The translations under genes were made by a program, and so were the position numbers. Below, one piece after another: positions 1 through 9,146 of a stretch of DNA of 25,769 bases. Source of the DNA: Ophiothrix spiculata. Taxonomy: Eukaryota > Echinodermata > Ophiuroidea > Amphilepidida > Ophiotrichidae. The notes under the pieces were generated by a model. That model saw nothing but the letters and a program-made list of their open reading frames with translations, searched no databases and had not been told where the DNA came from. Numbering within the stretch: the first letter of the stretch is position 1; every line of letters begins with the position of its first letter. The DNA is taken from the NCBI GenBank assembly GCA_000969725.1, contig JXSR01S011558.1; one strand, 5' to 3'.

Positions 1-727
1 CCTCCATCAGCAAATGAGGGGTCATTGGGTGAGAACATGGTTTTGGGAATTTGGCCAGAGAAAAAACACTACTTTGCACCATGATAGACACGATGACAGA
101 TGTTCACCAGTGACTTTAGTCAAGTCCGTGCATTAGGCCTTAAAAATGTGTTTGTTTGACATAACCCGACTGACCTTTTTTTTTAAGCCGACCCTATACT
201 TCGTTATTTTTAATTTTTAGTGTGTGTGATAAAAACAGTAAATTAAGCATGACAACAAGGATATTTTTGACTTTCAGTCAATGTTAAAATCCAGAGTGTT
301 ATAAAATGAAAGAAGAGAACATAAAAGAACATGTTATTGCTTCATTATCTTTGTTTTTATGCTATTATTATTTAGTGTTCATTTCAAAGCCAAAAGACAA
401 CATGTTAAACTACCTACCCTAATAATTTTTTATGTTAAGCCAAGGTGGTTTTAAAATTATTTCCACTACAAATGATGGCCATGGTATTGGCAGGGGGAGG
501 GGGATGTCAAATCTAATTTTTTGAGGAAGCCAAGGGAAATAGAAATCCCTTTAAAAAGGAATTGTTTGAGCAATCATGAATGAATCTTTTGAGAGAATGT
601 GATTTTCATAAACAATCAATCAACCATGTCTACACAATATGACATGCATACCCCATGAATCTATTCTGACATGGGGCCAACGGTTGTGGATAATAGTCCC
701 AAATTCCGAAAATTAAAAAAAATGGGA
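1..727. other. AT-rich non-genic sequence
   Basis: I see no gene, RNA gene or clear repeat structure here. The stretch is AT-rich with short homopolymer runs, and a purine-rich patch near 490-503 holds two G5 runs. Open frames are short and have no recognisable protein motif. Confidence 0.6.
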
Positions 728-870
728 AAACACCTTACTTGTAGAAATTGATCAGTTGAAAATCTGCTGAAAGTTCTTATAACTTTCTTTATTTTTTGCT
801 GCATATTGTCATCAGTTTCACGAAAAGTGTTCTGTCGCAAAGTCACCCTTTTCGGCGTATAGTCATTACA
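728..870 (+). repeat. Partial copy of the 11808-12059 element family
   Basis: This segment aligns by eye in the same orientation with about 11910-12065. Shared landmarks are TTACTTGT, TTCTTATAA-TTTCTTTATTTTT, GCTGC, TTTTCGG and a final GTCATYACAT. Only the right half of the element is recognisable. The left inverted repeat that starts the 11808 copy is absent, so this is a truncated or heavily decayed copy. A short minus-strand open frame across it (661-846) is a by-product of the repeat. Confidence 0.65.
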
Positions 871-961
871 TATATCTCAAAACAGTGTGCAAAAGCTTTT
901 TAGAATGTTATGAATACTTATGTTGGCTACAAAATGTAAAATTTACCTTAGTATGCATTAA

Positions 962-1160
962 AAGGGGCAGTTCATGATTAACTTTTCAAGCTCAAGTTAA
1001 CCTCTATCAAAATTGAGGTTTTTTTTTATAGCTGGACAGAATCCTTTACAATCACCAAACCATTCTTTCAAATGTGCTAATCAAGTGAAATTTTCGGCAT
1101 ACATTTTATTTTGCTAGAAAATAGATGGGTTTTATCTCATCAAAATCATGAATCGCTCCT
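962..1160. mobile_element. TTAA-flanked MITE (piggyBac-like), short copy
   Basis: TTAA lies at 958-961 and again at 1161-1164. The ends are imperfect inverted repeats: AAGGGGCAGTTCATGATT on the left, and AGGAGCGATTCATGATT read inward from the right. The element is about 199 bp and has no coding capacity. TIR sequence and target site match the element at 17890-18209, so the two belong to one family. TTAA target duplications are the hallmark of piggyBac-type transposases, but no transposase is present, so the superfamily is inferred. Confidence 0.75.
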
Positions 1161-1164
1161 TTAA

Positions 1165-2279
1165 AGGGGCTGCAAGAGTGAAAATATGTTGAATTGGACA
1201 AATCATAAAAAAGTATACCACTTCTATAAAAAAAAATAAGTTAAAATATATTTTGTTTGATATGGCAAATCATAAAATGTACTGAATACTATACAAAAAC
1301 CACGTTAAAATATGTGGACGTGACGCAAATTCGAGTAGCACAAACAGGCTTTCTGGTATTCCATTCGGTCCTTTTTCTTCCCAAAATGTGGTATTTTTAG
1401 GGGGGGGGTTCCTCAAAATTTTCAAAAATTTGCACCAAATGACGCACATTTTGACATTTTTATTCAAATATTCGAAAATTTTGCCAAAATATAGCAAATT
1501 TGGCGGAAAAAAATAGAATAAGATTTGGTATATGGATGGTTCAATTTTTCTTTAAAATTGTATTTGGATGGGTTGCTTTCAAAATCTCCTAGAGGCACGT
1601 CTCTACCAAAACCAAATTTGAGTCCCCCGGGGACGTAATGTGACAAAGAATGTTTTTACATTTCTTTACATGTCATTATTTTATATCTTAGAGGAGGGAA
1701 GAATTCGGCAGTTTCTATTCATCAAAGTCAAATATAATCAAAGTAGATTCCAGACATCCCCGGACTAAGTTCACTGGAGAAGAGATAACAACGTTTGATT
1801 TGAGGGGCACATCCTTGAATGAAAATAAAAAATAAAGATAAATTAAATTAGCTGCCTTTTGTTTCACAATTTATTTTTACTATACTGTTAGATATAAAGT
1901 AAATACATGTAAAAATGTTTTTGACGAATAGGGCAGCTACTGTAAGAAATTCACTATAACAAAGAAATCTTTATACAAACAGTCAACAGCAAAAATGTGT
2001 TATACTTGACGTAATGAACCGGGTCACTGGTTTTAGTCAAGCACATATCATTTCACGATATGTCTCCCTCAATAATTTTACATTGTATAACACAGACGGT
2101 GTTTTGTTTCATGCCTACATTAAATTAATGTTGATATTGTGTTTATACGGCTTAATATGATATTAAAATATGCCATATAGGCCTACAAAATAATTTAATG
2201 TACACTTTATACGAAACAACATCGGAATTTATGTTAAACAAAAAGGTAATATGTCATTAATTTTATGAGATTTATGGAC
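1165..2279. other. Non-genic sequence
   Basis: No gene is supported. Visible items are a run of nine G at 1400-1408 and a short palindrome, GTCCCCCGGGGAC, at 1622-1634. Two short minus-strand frames (1270-1497 and 1464-1646) have no motif, no signal peptide and no family resemblance I can name. They look like chance frames in AT-rich DNA. Confidence 0.55.
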
Positions 2280-2287
2280 TGACGTCA
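2280..2287. promoter_or_regulatory. CRE-like palindrome TGACGTCA
   Basis: A perfect 8-bp TGACGTCA lies about 350 bp upstream of the zinc-finger start. This is the consensus for CREB/ATF factors. A single site in AT-rich DNA could be chance. Its position ahead of the only gene makes it worth listing as a possible upstream element. Confidence 0.2.
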
Positions 2288-2373
2288 CAAACTTAGAAAT
2301 ACCACCGTAACGTGAATATCCAACTAACAATTGTGTAGCCAAATTATCTAGGTCAAAACCCATAGTCATGTTC

Positions 2374-2391
2374 AGCGACCCGGAGGTCGCT
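2374..2391. repeat. Short CpG-rich hairpin
   Basis: AGCGACC and GGTCGCT form a perfect 7-bp stem around a CGGA loop. It stands out as GC-rich in AT-rich surroundings, about 240 bp upstream of the zinc-finger ORF. Function unknown. Confidence 0.35.
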
Positions 2392-2538
2392 CGAACGAAA
2401 AGAAAGAAAAGGACAATAACTGAAGATTCTCATAAGCATTGATCATAAAGAAAATGAAGGACCTTACACTATCATGACTGTAGCGGCTGTTGAGATGATA
2501 GTTACGGTAATGACGAAAGTGAATGGTTAAGAAGCCGC

Positions 2539-2546
2539 TATATATT
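2539..2546 (+). promoter_or_regulatory. Possible TATA-like element of the zinc-finger gene
   Basis: TATATATT lies 87 bp before the ATG at 2633. Initiation about 30 bp downstream would leave a 5' leader of about 60 nt. An in-frame TAA at 2594-2596 limits upstream extension unless splicing occurs, and a CTGCAG acceptor-like sequence sits just before the start at about 2607-2612. In AT-rich DNA this call is weak. Confidence 0.2.
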
Positions 2547-2632
2547 ACGCCAGGGTTGGCGTTAGTATTAACACTTAACGCTCGTTATGTAGGTAACTCG
2601 CAAAATCTGCAGTCACGACGAAGGCAAGCAAT

Positions 2633-3550
2633 ATGAATGTATTCCTTAAACCCTACGTGTGCAGATATTGTAGACTTGCATTTGGAGCTTTTCATCGTTT
2701 TCAACAGCATTTAAAACGACATCGGAAATTGTATAACTGTAGGCCTAACTCCGAGGCAGATGTCAAAAGAGAACATGAGATATCACTCAGGGAGAAACCA
2801 TATCAACGTACCCCTGGAAAGACAGGGCATGAGAAATCACATACAACACGTACAAAAGAGAAACCTTATCAATGTAACTATTGCGAAAAGTGTTTTTCAC
2901 GGGTCAGTTACAGGACAAGACACGAGAGATTACATACATATGAGAGAATACATACCAACGGTCAATGTAGCTATTGCAGCAAATGTTTCTTCAGGAACCA
3001 TGAGAGGAAAATGCATGAGAGAACACATACCAAAGAGAAACCTTACCAATGTAGTCATTGCAGCAAATGTTTCTCACGCAAAAGTTCCAGGAAAATACAT
3101 GAGCGAATACATACCAAAGAGAAACCATATCAATGTAGCTATTGCAGCAAATGTTTTTCACAGATCATTGACAAGCAAAGACATGAGAGAACACATACCA
3201 AAGAGAAACCATATCAATGCAGTTATTGCAGCAAATGTTTTTCACTGGACAGTAACAGAAAAGCACACGAGCGAGCACACACTAGAGAGAAACCGTATCA
3301 ATGTAGCTATTGCAGCAAATGTTTCTCTTTTGTGGGTAAGAGGACAGCACATGAGAGGTTGCATACCAAAGAGAAACCTTATCAATGTAGTTATTGCAAT
3401 AAACGTTTCTTATACCCCTCCGGTAGGGAAAGTCATGAGATATCGCATACCAAAGAGAAACCATATCAATGTAGTTATTGTAGCAAATGTTTCAAACGGA
3501 ACAGTCACAGGAAGGCACACGAGAGAATACACATCAAAGAGAAACCGTAA
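2633..3550 (+). CDS. C2H2 zinc-finger array protein
   Basis: This encodes a 305-residue protein that is almost entirely C2H2 fingers, so a nuclear, DNA-binding role is likely. Finger 1 spans residues 10-30 (C10, C13, H26, H30). Residues 34-70 hold remnants of two damaged fingers that lack their Cys pairs. Eight intact fingers follow at 81-101, 112-132, 140-160, 168-188, 196-216, 224-244, 252-272 and 280-300, each C-X2-C-X12-H-X3-H. The framework is nearly constant (CSYCSKCF, HER, HTKEKPYQ) while the helix contact positions vary. Two oddities run through the array: helix position 4, normally Leu, is Arg or Lys in all eight fingers, and the linker is TKEKP rather than TGEKP. No KRAB, BTB, SET or other effector domain is visible. 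The ATG at 2633 is the first after an in-frame stop at 2594, but an upstream spliced exon is not excluded. The frame stops at TAA (3548-3550) just after a linker EKP, where another finger would begin, so the protein is probably shortened relative to its ancestor. The alternative open frame at 2760-3596 is a shadow of the 84-bp repeat. Confidence 0.85.
   Translation: MNVFLKPYVCRYCRLAFGAFHRFQQHLKRHRKLYNCRPNSEADVKREHEISLREKPYQRTPGKTGHEKSHTTRTKEKPYQCNYCEKCFSRVSYRTRHERLHTYERIHTNGQCSYCSKCFFRNHERKMHERTHTKEKPYQCSHCSKCFSRKSSRKIHERIHTKEKPYQCSYCSKCFSQIIDKQRHERTHTKEKPYQCSYCSKCFSLDSNRKAHERAHTREKPYQCSYCSKCFSFVGKRTAHERLHTKEKPYQCSYCNKRFLYPSGRESHEISHTKEKPYQCSYCSKCFKRNSHRKAHERIHIKEKP
2858..3547 (+). repeat. 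84-bp tandem repeat encoding the finger array
   Basis: Each 84-bp unit encodes one 28-residue finger plus linker. The blocks TGTAGYTATTGCAGCAAATG and CCAAAGAGAAACC recur with few changes. The first spacing (finger 81 to finger 112) is 31 residues, through a divergent YERIHTN linker; later units keep strict 28-residue spacing. Nucleotide similarity between units is strikingly high except in the helix-contact codons. This suggests unequal exchange or gene conversion has homogenised the framework. Confidence 0.85.
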
Positions 3551-3798
3551 TTATGTAGCTATTGTAGCACTAGAAATGTTTCACACGGGTACGTGACAGG
3601 AAAACACATGAGAGAACACATAACGAAGGGAAACCGTATCAATATAATTATTGCAATGAATGTTTATCTACCAGGTCTATTTGGGTACAACATGAGAGGA
3701 AACATATTAAAGAAAAACCTTATCAATGCAATTATTGTATTAAGAGATTCTCAAGTTCAGATAACATGACAGAACATGAAAGACTTATAAACATCTAG
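3551..3798 (+). pseudogene. Degenerate 3' continuation of the zinc-finger gene
   Basis: Finger coding continues past the TAA at 3548. The next unit keeps its first Cys pair in frame, then carries an apparent 5-bp insertion near 3570-3574 that moves the rest by two bases. In the new frame a Cys-Phe, an R4-type helix and a His pair follow. A second unit has its first Cys changed to Tyr (PYQYNYC), and a third loses its last His (HERLINI) before TAG at 3796-3798. All have diverged more than the main array. This shows the ancestral gene had at least three more fingers. It could be read only after a sequencing correction or by splicing around the lesions, neither of which is visible. Confidence 0.75.
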
Positions 3799-3813
3799 GA
3801 TTAACCAAGTTAA

Positions 3814-4338
3814 AGGGACTAGCATAGATTCCACTTAGAATTAAAAACTTATGAAAATGCTCTAAATAAAGCTTAAAGTGTAGTAATATCCAACAAATAA
3901 CACAAATTTACACAGAAATGGCTCAAATTGAGAGATAACGAATTTGCAATATATCATTCTTTGATGGTGGTGTGACTATCATGTGTTTTCTGAATCCTAA
4001 ATTTGTGCTCAGATCTGGATTTACCAAATAAAAAATCAAACAAAGCTCTTAGAGATAATTTAATACATATTAAAGGAGAAACAATTTAATCAAAAATAAT
4101 TGTTTACCCATCATTAGTGTAGAAACAAAATCTTTTAAAATTTTGAAACTAGAAACACTGTTTTCATATCTTTTTTGTCGCCGGAAAATAATGCAGGTAA
4201 AGAATTGCAATTTTCTCCAATATTCCTTAAAATTATGGAAAACTACTTGTAGGTGATATTAATATTAACATGTTCTACCGATTCATGTAAAAAAATATGT
4301 AGGTAAAAAATAAGTGGGAAGAATCTAGGCCAGTCCCT
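3814..4338. mobile_element. TTAA-flanked MITE, 525 bp, copy 1
   Basis: TTAA lies at 3810-3813 and 4339-4342. The ends are inverted repeats: AGGGACTAGCATAGATTC on the left and AGGGACTGGCCTAGATTC read inward from the right (16 of 18 match). There is no coding capacity. The element begins 15 bp after the last degenerate finger codon of the zinc-finger locus. An inverted relative occupies the right edge of the window from about 25335. The target site suggests a piggyBac-type transposase acting in trans (inference). Confidence 0.85.
3865..3870 (+). promoter_or_regulatory. Possible polyadenylation signal inside the MITE
   Basis: AATAAA lies 315 bp after the zinc-finger stop codon and inside the transposon that abuts the gene. 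If used, the mobile element would supply the gene's 3' end. AATAAA is common by chance in DNA this AT-rich. Confidence 0.2.
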
Positions 4339-4342
4339 TTAA

Positions 4343-4709
4343 TGACGTTATTGCGGTAATTAAAGGTTTTACAAAATCGTCAAGCAAGAAAAAACAAGAA
4401 GAAGTAAACGACAAGTTGAAACTTTACTAACGTATCTATTGCAACAGAAACTACTCACGTGCTTCTCTTACATATATTATTGATATAAGATCGCCAGGTC
4501 AATCAAGAGTAATACCAAGTAATTTGGCATCAGTCACTAGTTTACATCCATCAAGGAAAATATGATAATCATCTGATAAAGTGCTTGTTAGATGTGGTGT
4601 ACCAATGAACATAAGATTTATTTTGGAAACATTTTTAAATAACAATTGAAGAGTGATTTTTTTTCAAAACTCACTTAGTCCACTTTTGGTTTTCAAAAAA
4701 ACACTCCAA
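4343..4709. other. Non-genic sequence
   Basis: I see nothing supported here beyond AT-rich sequence with one E-box-like CACGTG near 4457. Confidence 0.5.
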
Positions 4710-5020
4710 ACAGTTTCAAAAACAACAAATATTCAGAATAATCTATATATAATGGCTTTGTAAGTAAGCATTTTCCTAAGATAGAACCTGAATTGAGATC
4801 CAAAATGGCCGCCAAAATATGTTTTTAAGAGCAAAAATGAGTTATAGACACAGTTTCAAAACACCAAATGTTCAGAAAAATCGATGGAAAATAGCTTTGT
4901 GGGGTACAGAATAGGGGCAGTTCTTCGAAAATAAGGGTGTTAGCATGTTTCAAATCCAATATGGAGCCTCTGATAAGATCCAAAATGTGTTTTTTGTGTA
5001 AAAATAGTTTGGAGTCTTTT
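4710..5020 (+). repeat. Two-copy imperfect tandem repeat
   Basis: Two related units start at 4710 and 4850 with ACAGTTTCAAAA. Both continue through a TTCAGAA-ATC motif, TGGCTTTGT or TAGCTTTGT, and then GATCCAAAATG (about 4796 and 4977). The second unit carries about 40 extra bases in its middle. The first contains the CpG-bearing AAATGGCCGCCAAAAT. This is a local duplication of unknown origin with no coding potential. Confidence 0.6.
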
Positions 5021-6073
5021 CGAAACAGTATTTTTATATTTTGTTTGTAGTTTTTCCAAATAGAATGTTTTGTAAAAGGGAGAAGTATATTACAATGGTT
5101 TCATGAAATATTTTGCATATAGTAATCAATGTATGCCTGATATTGGTTGTATATACCCATTTGTTGATATTTTGGTATACAACATTTGACACAAATAAAT
5201 TTGGTGTGAAATTACCATAATTATTCTGCGAGTTGATCTAAATGAAATTATGCGACAAAATATTTGGTTTGACGATAGTGAAATTTGTTTTGCATGTATA
5301 CAAGACAGAAATTATGAAATTGGTTGTAAAATAGCATTTAATTTGAAAACCAGAAAAGAAGGCTTTCGAAATAGTATTGCAGATACCATTTCATTAATTC
5401 ATTTTTAATTGCAAATAAAATTGCATTACTATCAAAAGTGTTTTGTGTAAAATCTTTGTTGCAGTTCTTGACCATGTTAACCATTTATCACGGGCAAATT
5501 CAGCATATAACAAGGGTAAATTTTCCAGTGAGAACTGCGCCAACTGATTCATCTTTGGTTTAGACAACACCAACCGAATCATATTCTTAAGAAGTACAAG
5601 ACGTAAAAGACACAGGTTACTGGAGTCAACAAAGACGAATCAAGTAGAGTAACCATATTAAATTATCACATTATTGAAAAGACGTAATCTTGATAGCTAA
5701 AATTGCGAATTCAGCAACGGTATTAAATTTATTAAGAACTTTATAAAGATTAAAATTTGGAAAGTAGGATTCATCTTCAATAATATTGTACAGTTTAATT
5801 GTATTCAGATAATCAATATCTAGAGATTTCATTTACTGGCTTTCCATTTTACCAACGTCAATCCGGTATATGAAAATATATTACACACTTTGTTTCGTCT
5901 GTTTCGATATTAAAAAATAATATTTTTTCTATTACATAGTCATTAATATATGTGGCTCCGAAAATAACATAAAGGCTATAAGTCTGAAAATAACATTAGA
6001 GTCATTACTCCGAAATTAATAAAAGATAACAAAAATAACTAATTATATTTTAAAAGAAGATGGGGTTAATATA
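5021..6073. other. Non-genic sequence with short unexplained open stretches
   Basis: No gene can be supported. A plus-strand stretch without stops (about 5227-5405) and minus-strand stretches (5394-5582 and about 5685-5835) give peptides of ordinary composition, but I recognise no domain. They may be remains of a decayed coding element. The rest is AT-rich. Confidence 0.45.
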
Positions 6074-7058
6074 CAGCTTGTCCCAATATTAATGCAACGA
6101 GCAAATAAAACATATTAAAAAATAGTTTCCAAAAAATTAAATCGTAGTAATATATATTTTTCAAAAGTAGAGAAACTACTCTAAGTAGAGAATCTACTCT
6201 ACAACATGCCTTTTGTCCCGTTTCATTTTACCACTTCAGTCCAAAGATATGAAGAATTTAAAAAAAAAACCTTTAAATCAACTTTGGTCCGATTTGTAAG
6301 TTTACACTTCCAGGTAAAGAAATGCAAACTTAAAATGAAGAGAATTCAGCAAGCAACTGGAGCACAATCGATCCAAACCAATCTTACCTGACCTGTACCT
6401 AACATTTAGTGGTATTTTAAGCTCATTTTTACCTTAAATAGGTCAATATTTTCAATTAAAGTATGGATCTTCCGGATACTCTCAAATTCCTTGACGCATG
6501 TTACTTCTGGAGCGACAATTGGGTAGTTTAAGAAACAATTTCCACCAAAAGAGTCGAAAAAAAAAGGATTTAATGAAAAGTGTCAACCAATAATAAGTCT
6601 TTAGCCGAAATCACAGAAGAAAACTAAAGACAAAGGAATTTAGGACCTTATGATTTATCTGGCCCGTCAAGGGGACGCAACAGGTTAACAAAACCAGACG
6701 CACCAACTTGCTTAATATCAGCATGTCATCATTAAATTGAGTCCTTATGCCATGAAATGGGTTTAAGGGATGCTTCTCTTAATTATGTGATGTTTTTAGC
6801 AATTTCCATTCAACGTGTGCCCTATGACGTCGGCAGAGGTGAAACTTTACAGATTAACAAATCAGACCATCAAGATTTTTCGGGTCTTTACAAAATGTGC
6901 AATAACTTTTGATTCAGAGGTCCAAATTAAACAAATCAAAATTCTTGTAAAAGTCAATGGTCTACTCTATACAATTATTGTAACGTTTGCTCACCATTGG
7001 GCTCTGTTTTCTCAAAATAAAATGTCAAAGTTCGTTGCATTTTTTGTGGGACACCCTG
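6074..7058 (+). mobile_element. 0.98-kb TA-flanked mariner-like element, copy 1
   Basis: TA lies at both ends (6072-6073 and 7059-7060). The TIRs are CAGCTTGTCCCAATATTAAT-GCAACGA on the left and CAGGGTGTCCCACAAAAAAT-GCAACGA read inward from the right. The whole element aligns, inverted, with 19373-20351. Shared landmarks are the ACTCTACAACATG, TTTGGTCCGATTTGT, ACCTAACATT, GATGTTTTTAGCAATTTCCA and AATAACTTTTGATTCAGAG blocks. CAGGGTGTCCC-type ends with a TA target fit the Tc1/mariner group (inference). No transposase frame is present; the frames at 6206-6391 and 6815-7090 have no DDE motif. Copy 1 has a small extra duplication of TAGAG-CTACTCTA near 6170-6200. Confidence 0.85.
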
Positions 7059-7670
7059 TAGTTATGTTTATCAATGGCGAACTAAAGTGACTTTATATGG
7101 ATTTTATAATTCACACACTACATTGCAACAGTTGTCAATTACCGGGCGCTCGTGCTGGAAAGAATTATTATTATTATTATTAATGTGTATATACGGACAC
7201 AAGAAATAGAGGAAAAAACGAAAAGAGGGAACAAAAAAATAATAAACTAAGGGGGGGGGGACAGAAGGAAGGAATTTCGATTTTGAATATCATGATTGGC
7301 ATTAGGGCTAGCTCTTACTCAGAAAAGGTCATTTGTTATCTTTAGACCCTTTATTGTATGATTTACACGTTTTGTAGGCTTTCAAATATTGCCAATTTTA
7401 CGGGGTTTGTAAAGTACTTACAGATAATATCTTTATGGGTTTTGTAACATGACCGCCACGAGGAGGCATTGTCTTTAGGCCTGACATGCATGCCCATCCC
7501 GATTTTCCATCATGGGTGGCGGAAGCGTGACAAGGGACAATGTCTAAAATCGTCTAAAACAAATCTCCCCTAAGACTACGCTCTATCCTACCCCTCCCGC
7601 CTTATGTATCTGCATGAAGTATCTAACAAATCGTTCGAATCAAGTTGATTTTTTTTCACACCCTGTTGCG
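7059..7670. other. Non-genic sequence with microsatellite and G-run
   Basis: An (ATT)6 microsatellite lies at 7164-7182 and a run of ten G at 7251-7260. No gene is visible. The region ends at the boundary of the fold-back element. Confidence 0.55.
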
Positions 7671-8569
7671 TACACTGAAAACCTAAACTGGTCAGTGTGA
7701 CTAACTTTAAGATAGTCCAGACGGTACACATCTAGACTAGCTTTAAGTTAGTCTGTATTGCTGGACTAACAAGGATGATTAACTTAGCCTAGTCCAGTAT
7801 GCTGGACTAGTCTCATTTTACTTGACTAGCTTGACTAGTTTTAAGTTAGTCTGTTGACCAGCTTGACGTTAGTCCAGCAAGCTGGACTAGTTTAGGCTAG
7901 TCGCTTGACTAGTTACTGACTATTTTTAAGTTAGTCCAGACGGTACACATCTTGACTAACTTAACGTTAGTCAAGCAGATTTGACTAACGATACGTTAGT
8001 CAAGCGGGACTAGGCAACGTTAGTCAGGCAAGCTAGTCGAGCGCGCCAGTGCACATGCATGTACGATAACAAGCTTTTAAGCTTAATCCACGATGTATAT
8101 ATAGCTAATTCGTCAATAATGTTGAGAGAGGTTTAAGAGTGACATATGACCAAAATAGTCCGTGAGCTGCATATAATCAAATGTTATGATTCACGATACA
8201 TCAGTACATAATGGTGATATTTATGAGGTCAAACAATGGCACGATGTTTTACATGTCTGTGCTGTCCACCATGTTGCCATCAATGACTCCACCTGACCGT
8301 GCTCAGCCTGACTAACTTAAGCTAGTCAAGCCAGCTTTGCACTGTCAAGCTAGTCAAGCTCTCAGTCTGGCAAACTCGTCAAGCAAGGTTTTGCACGTTA
8401 GTCAAGTGGGCTTGACTAGTTTACAAGCTAGTCAAGCAGGCTTGACTAGTTTAAAGCTAGTCAAGCCTGGCTTGACCAACGTCAAACTAATCAGGCAAGC
8501 TGGACTAACCTGCCTGACTAGTTTAAAGTTAGTCAAGCAGCTGCTTGACTAGTTAAAGTTTTCAGTGTA
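7671..8569. mobile_element. Fold-back element with GACTAGC subrepeat arms
   Basis: The outer ends are inverted repeats: TACACTGAAAAC near 7671, and TACACTGAAAAC read inward from 8569. TA is present at both outer edges, compatible with a TA target duplication and termini starting CACTGAAAA. Two long arms (about 7680-8045 and 8290-8560) consist of dozens of degenerate copies of TTGACTAGCTT / GCTAGTCAAGC in both orientations. They surround a unique core of about 245 bp. A 21-bp word beginning TAGTCCAGACGG occurs identically at 7713-7733 and 7932-7952. The open frame at 8337-8552 is only the translated repeat. The architecture fits a fold-back transposon; the superfamily cannot be told from the sequence alone. 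Confidence 0.8.
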
Positions 8570-9146
8570 TAAGCATCGTCAGCATTGCTTTTGGAACGCC
8601 TAGTCCTCCATATTTATTGAAAATTTGCAGCACCACAACAAATAATTCCTGCAGACAAGTCTCTCCTCCCTCCCCACGGGGATCCTCCCCTTTTCCGGAT
8701 AAATAAGTCCGCTCCCCGGAACGGCAAGTCCACCCATCCTCCACATCTTCCGCGGTAGGTTAGTATATATTTTCGTTCATTTTCTTCTCCTTTTTTGCGA
8801 AACTACTCAATTGCATATAGAGGAAATACAATGTTAGAATCTGTATCAATTTATTAATCTACACTACTTAAGGACAATCCTTGAGCGACTTCTTGGTAAA
8901 TTAATGTCTATGAGCTACATATGCAAATGAATATTGTATGCTTGTTTGACATTTCGTTTCAATATCTTTGACAAAATGAACCTAATACATGATTCAGTTT
9001 ATATTGCAGCTTTCATTTATTTTCTATCTCAGTAAATTAAATCAGATCTTTTACCAGCCCATTATTATCTCAATTTATGTTAGTTAATTATGTTGGTTAT
9101 TTAGCATGCTGACTTAAAGAAGTTTGTCTTTCTAGTACCTTATTAA
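8570..9146. other. Non-genic sequence
   Basis: No supported gene or repeat. A short GC-richer patch (about 8660-8755) is read through by a small minus-strand frame with no recognisable motif. Confidence 0.55.

Noticed and set aside
1161-1180. A second TTAA element starting at AGGGGCTGC, directly abutting 962-1160
   Set aside because: No matching right end could be found downstream.
2760-3596. 278-codon open frame overlapping the zinc-finger gene
   Set aside because: It is open only because the 84-bp repeat is a multiple of three and lacks stops in this frame. It has no domain and low-complexity repeats.
5227-5835. Possible decayed retroelement coding fragments on both strands
   Set aside because: Stretches without stops read as plausible protein but show no reverse transcriptase, endonuclease or integrase motif I can identify. 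A translated search would be needed.
7251-7260. G-quadruplex from the G10 run (also the G9 at 1400)
   Set aside because: Single homopolymer runs lack the spaced tracts needed for a convincing quadruplex.
8337-8552. 71-codon repetitive open frame
   Set aside because: It translates the GACTAGC subrepeats of the fold-back element and is not protein-like.
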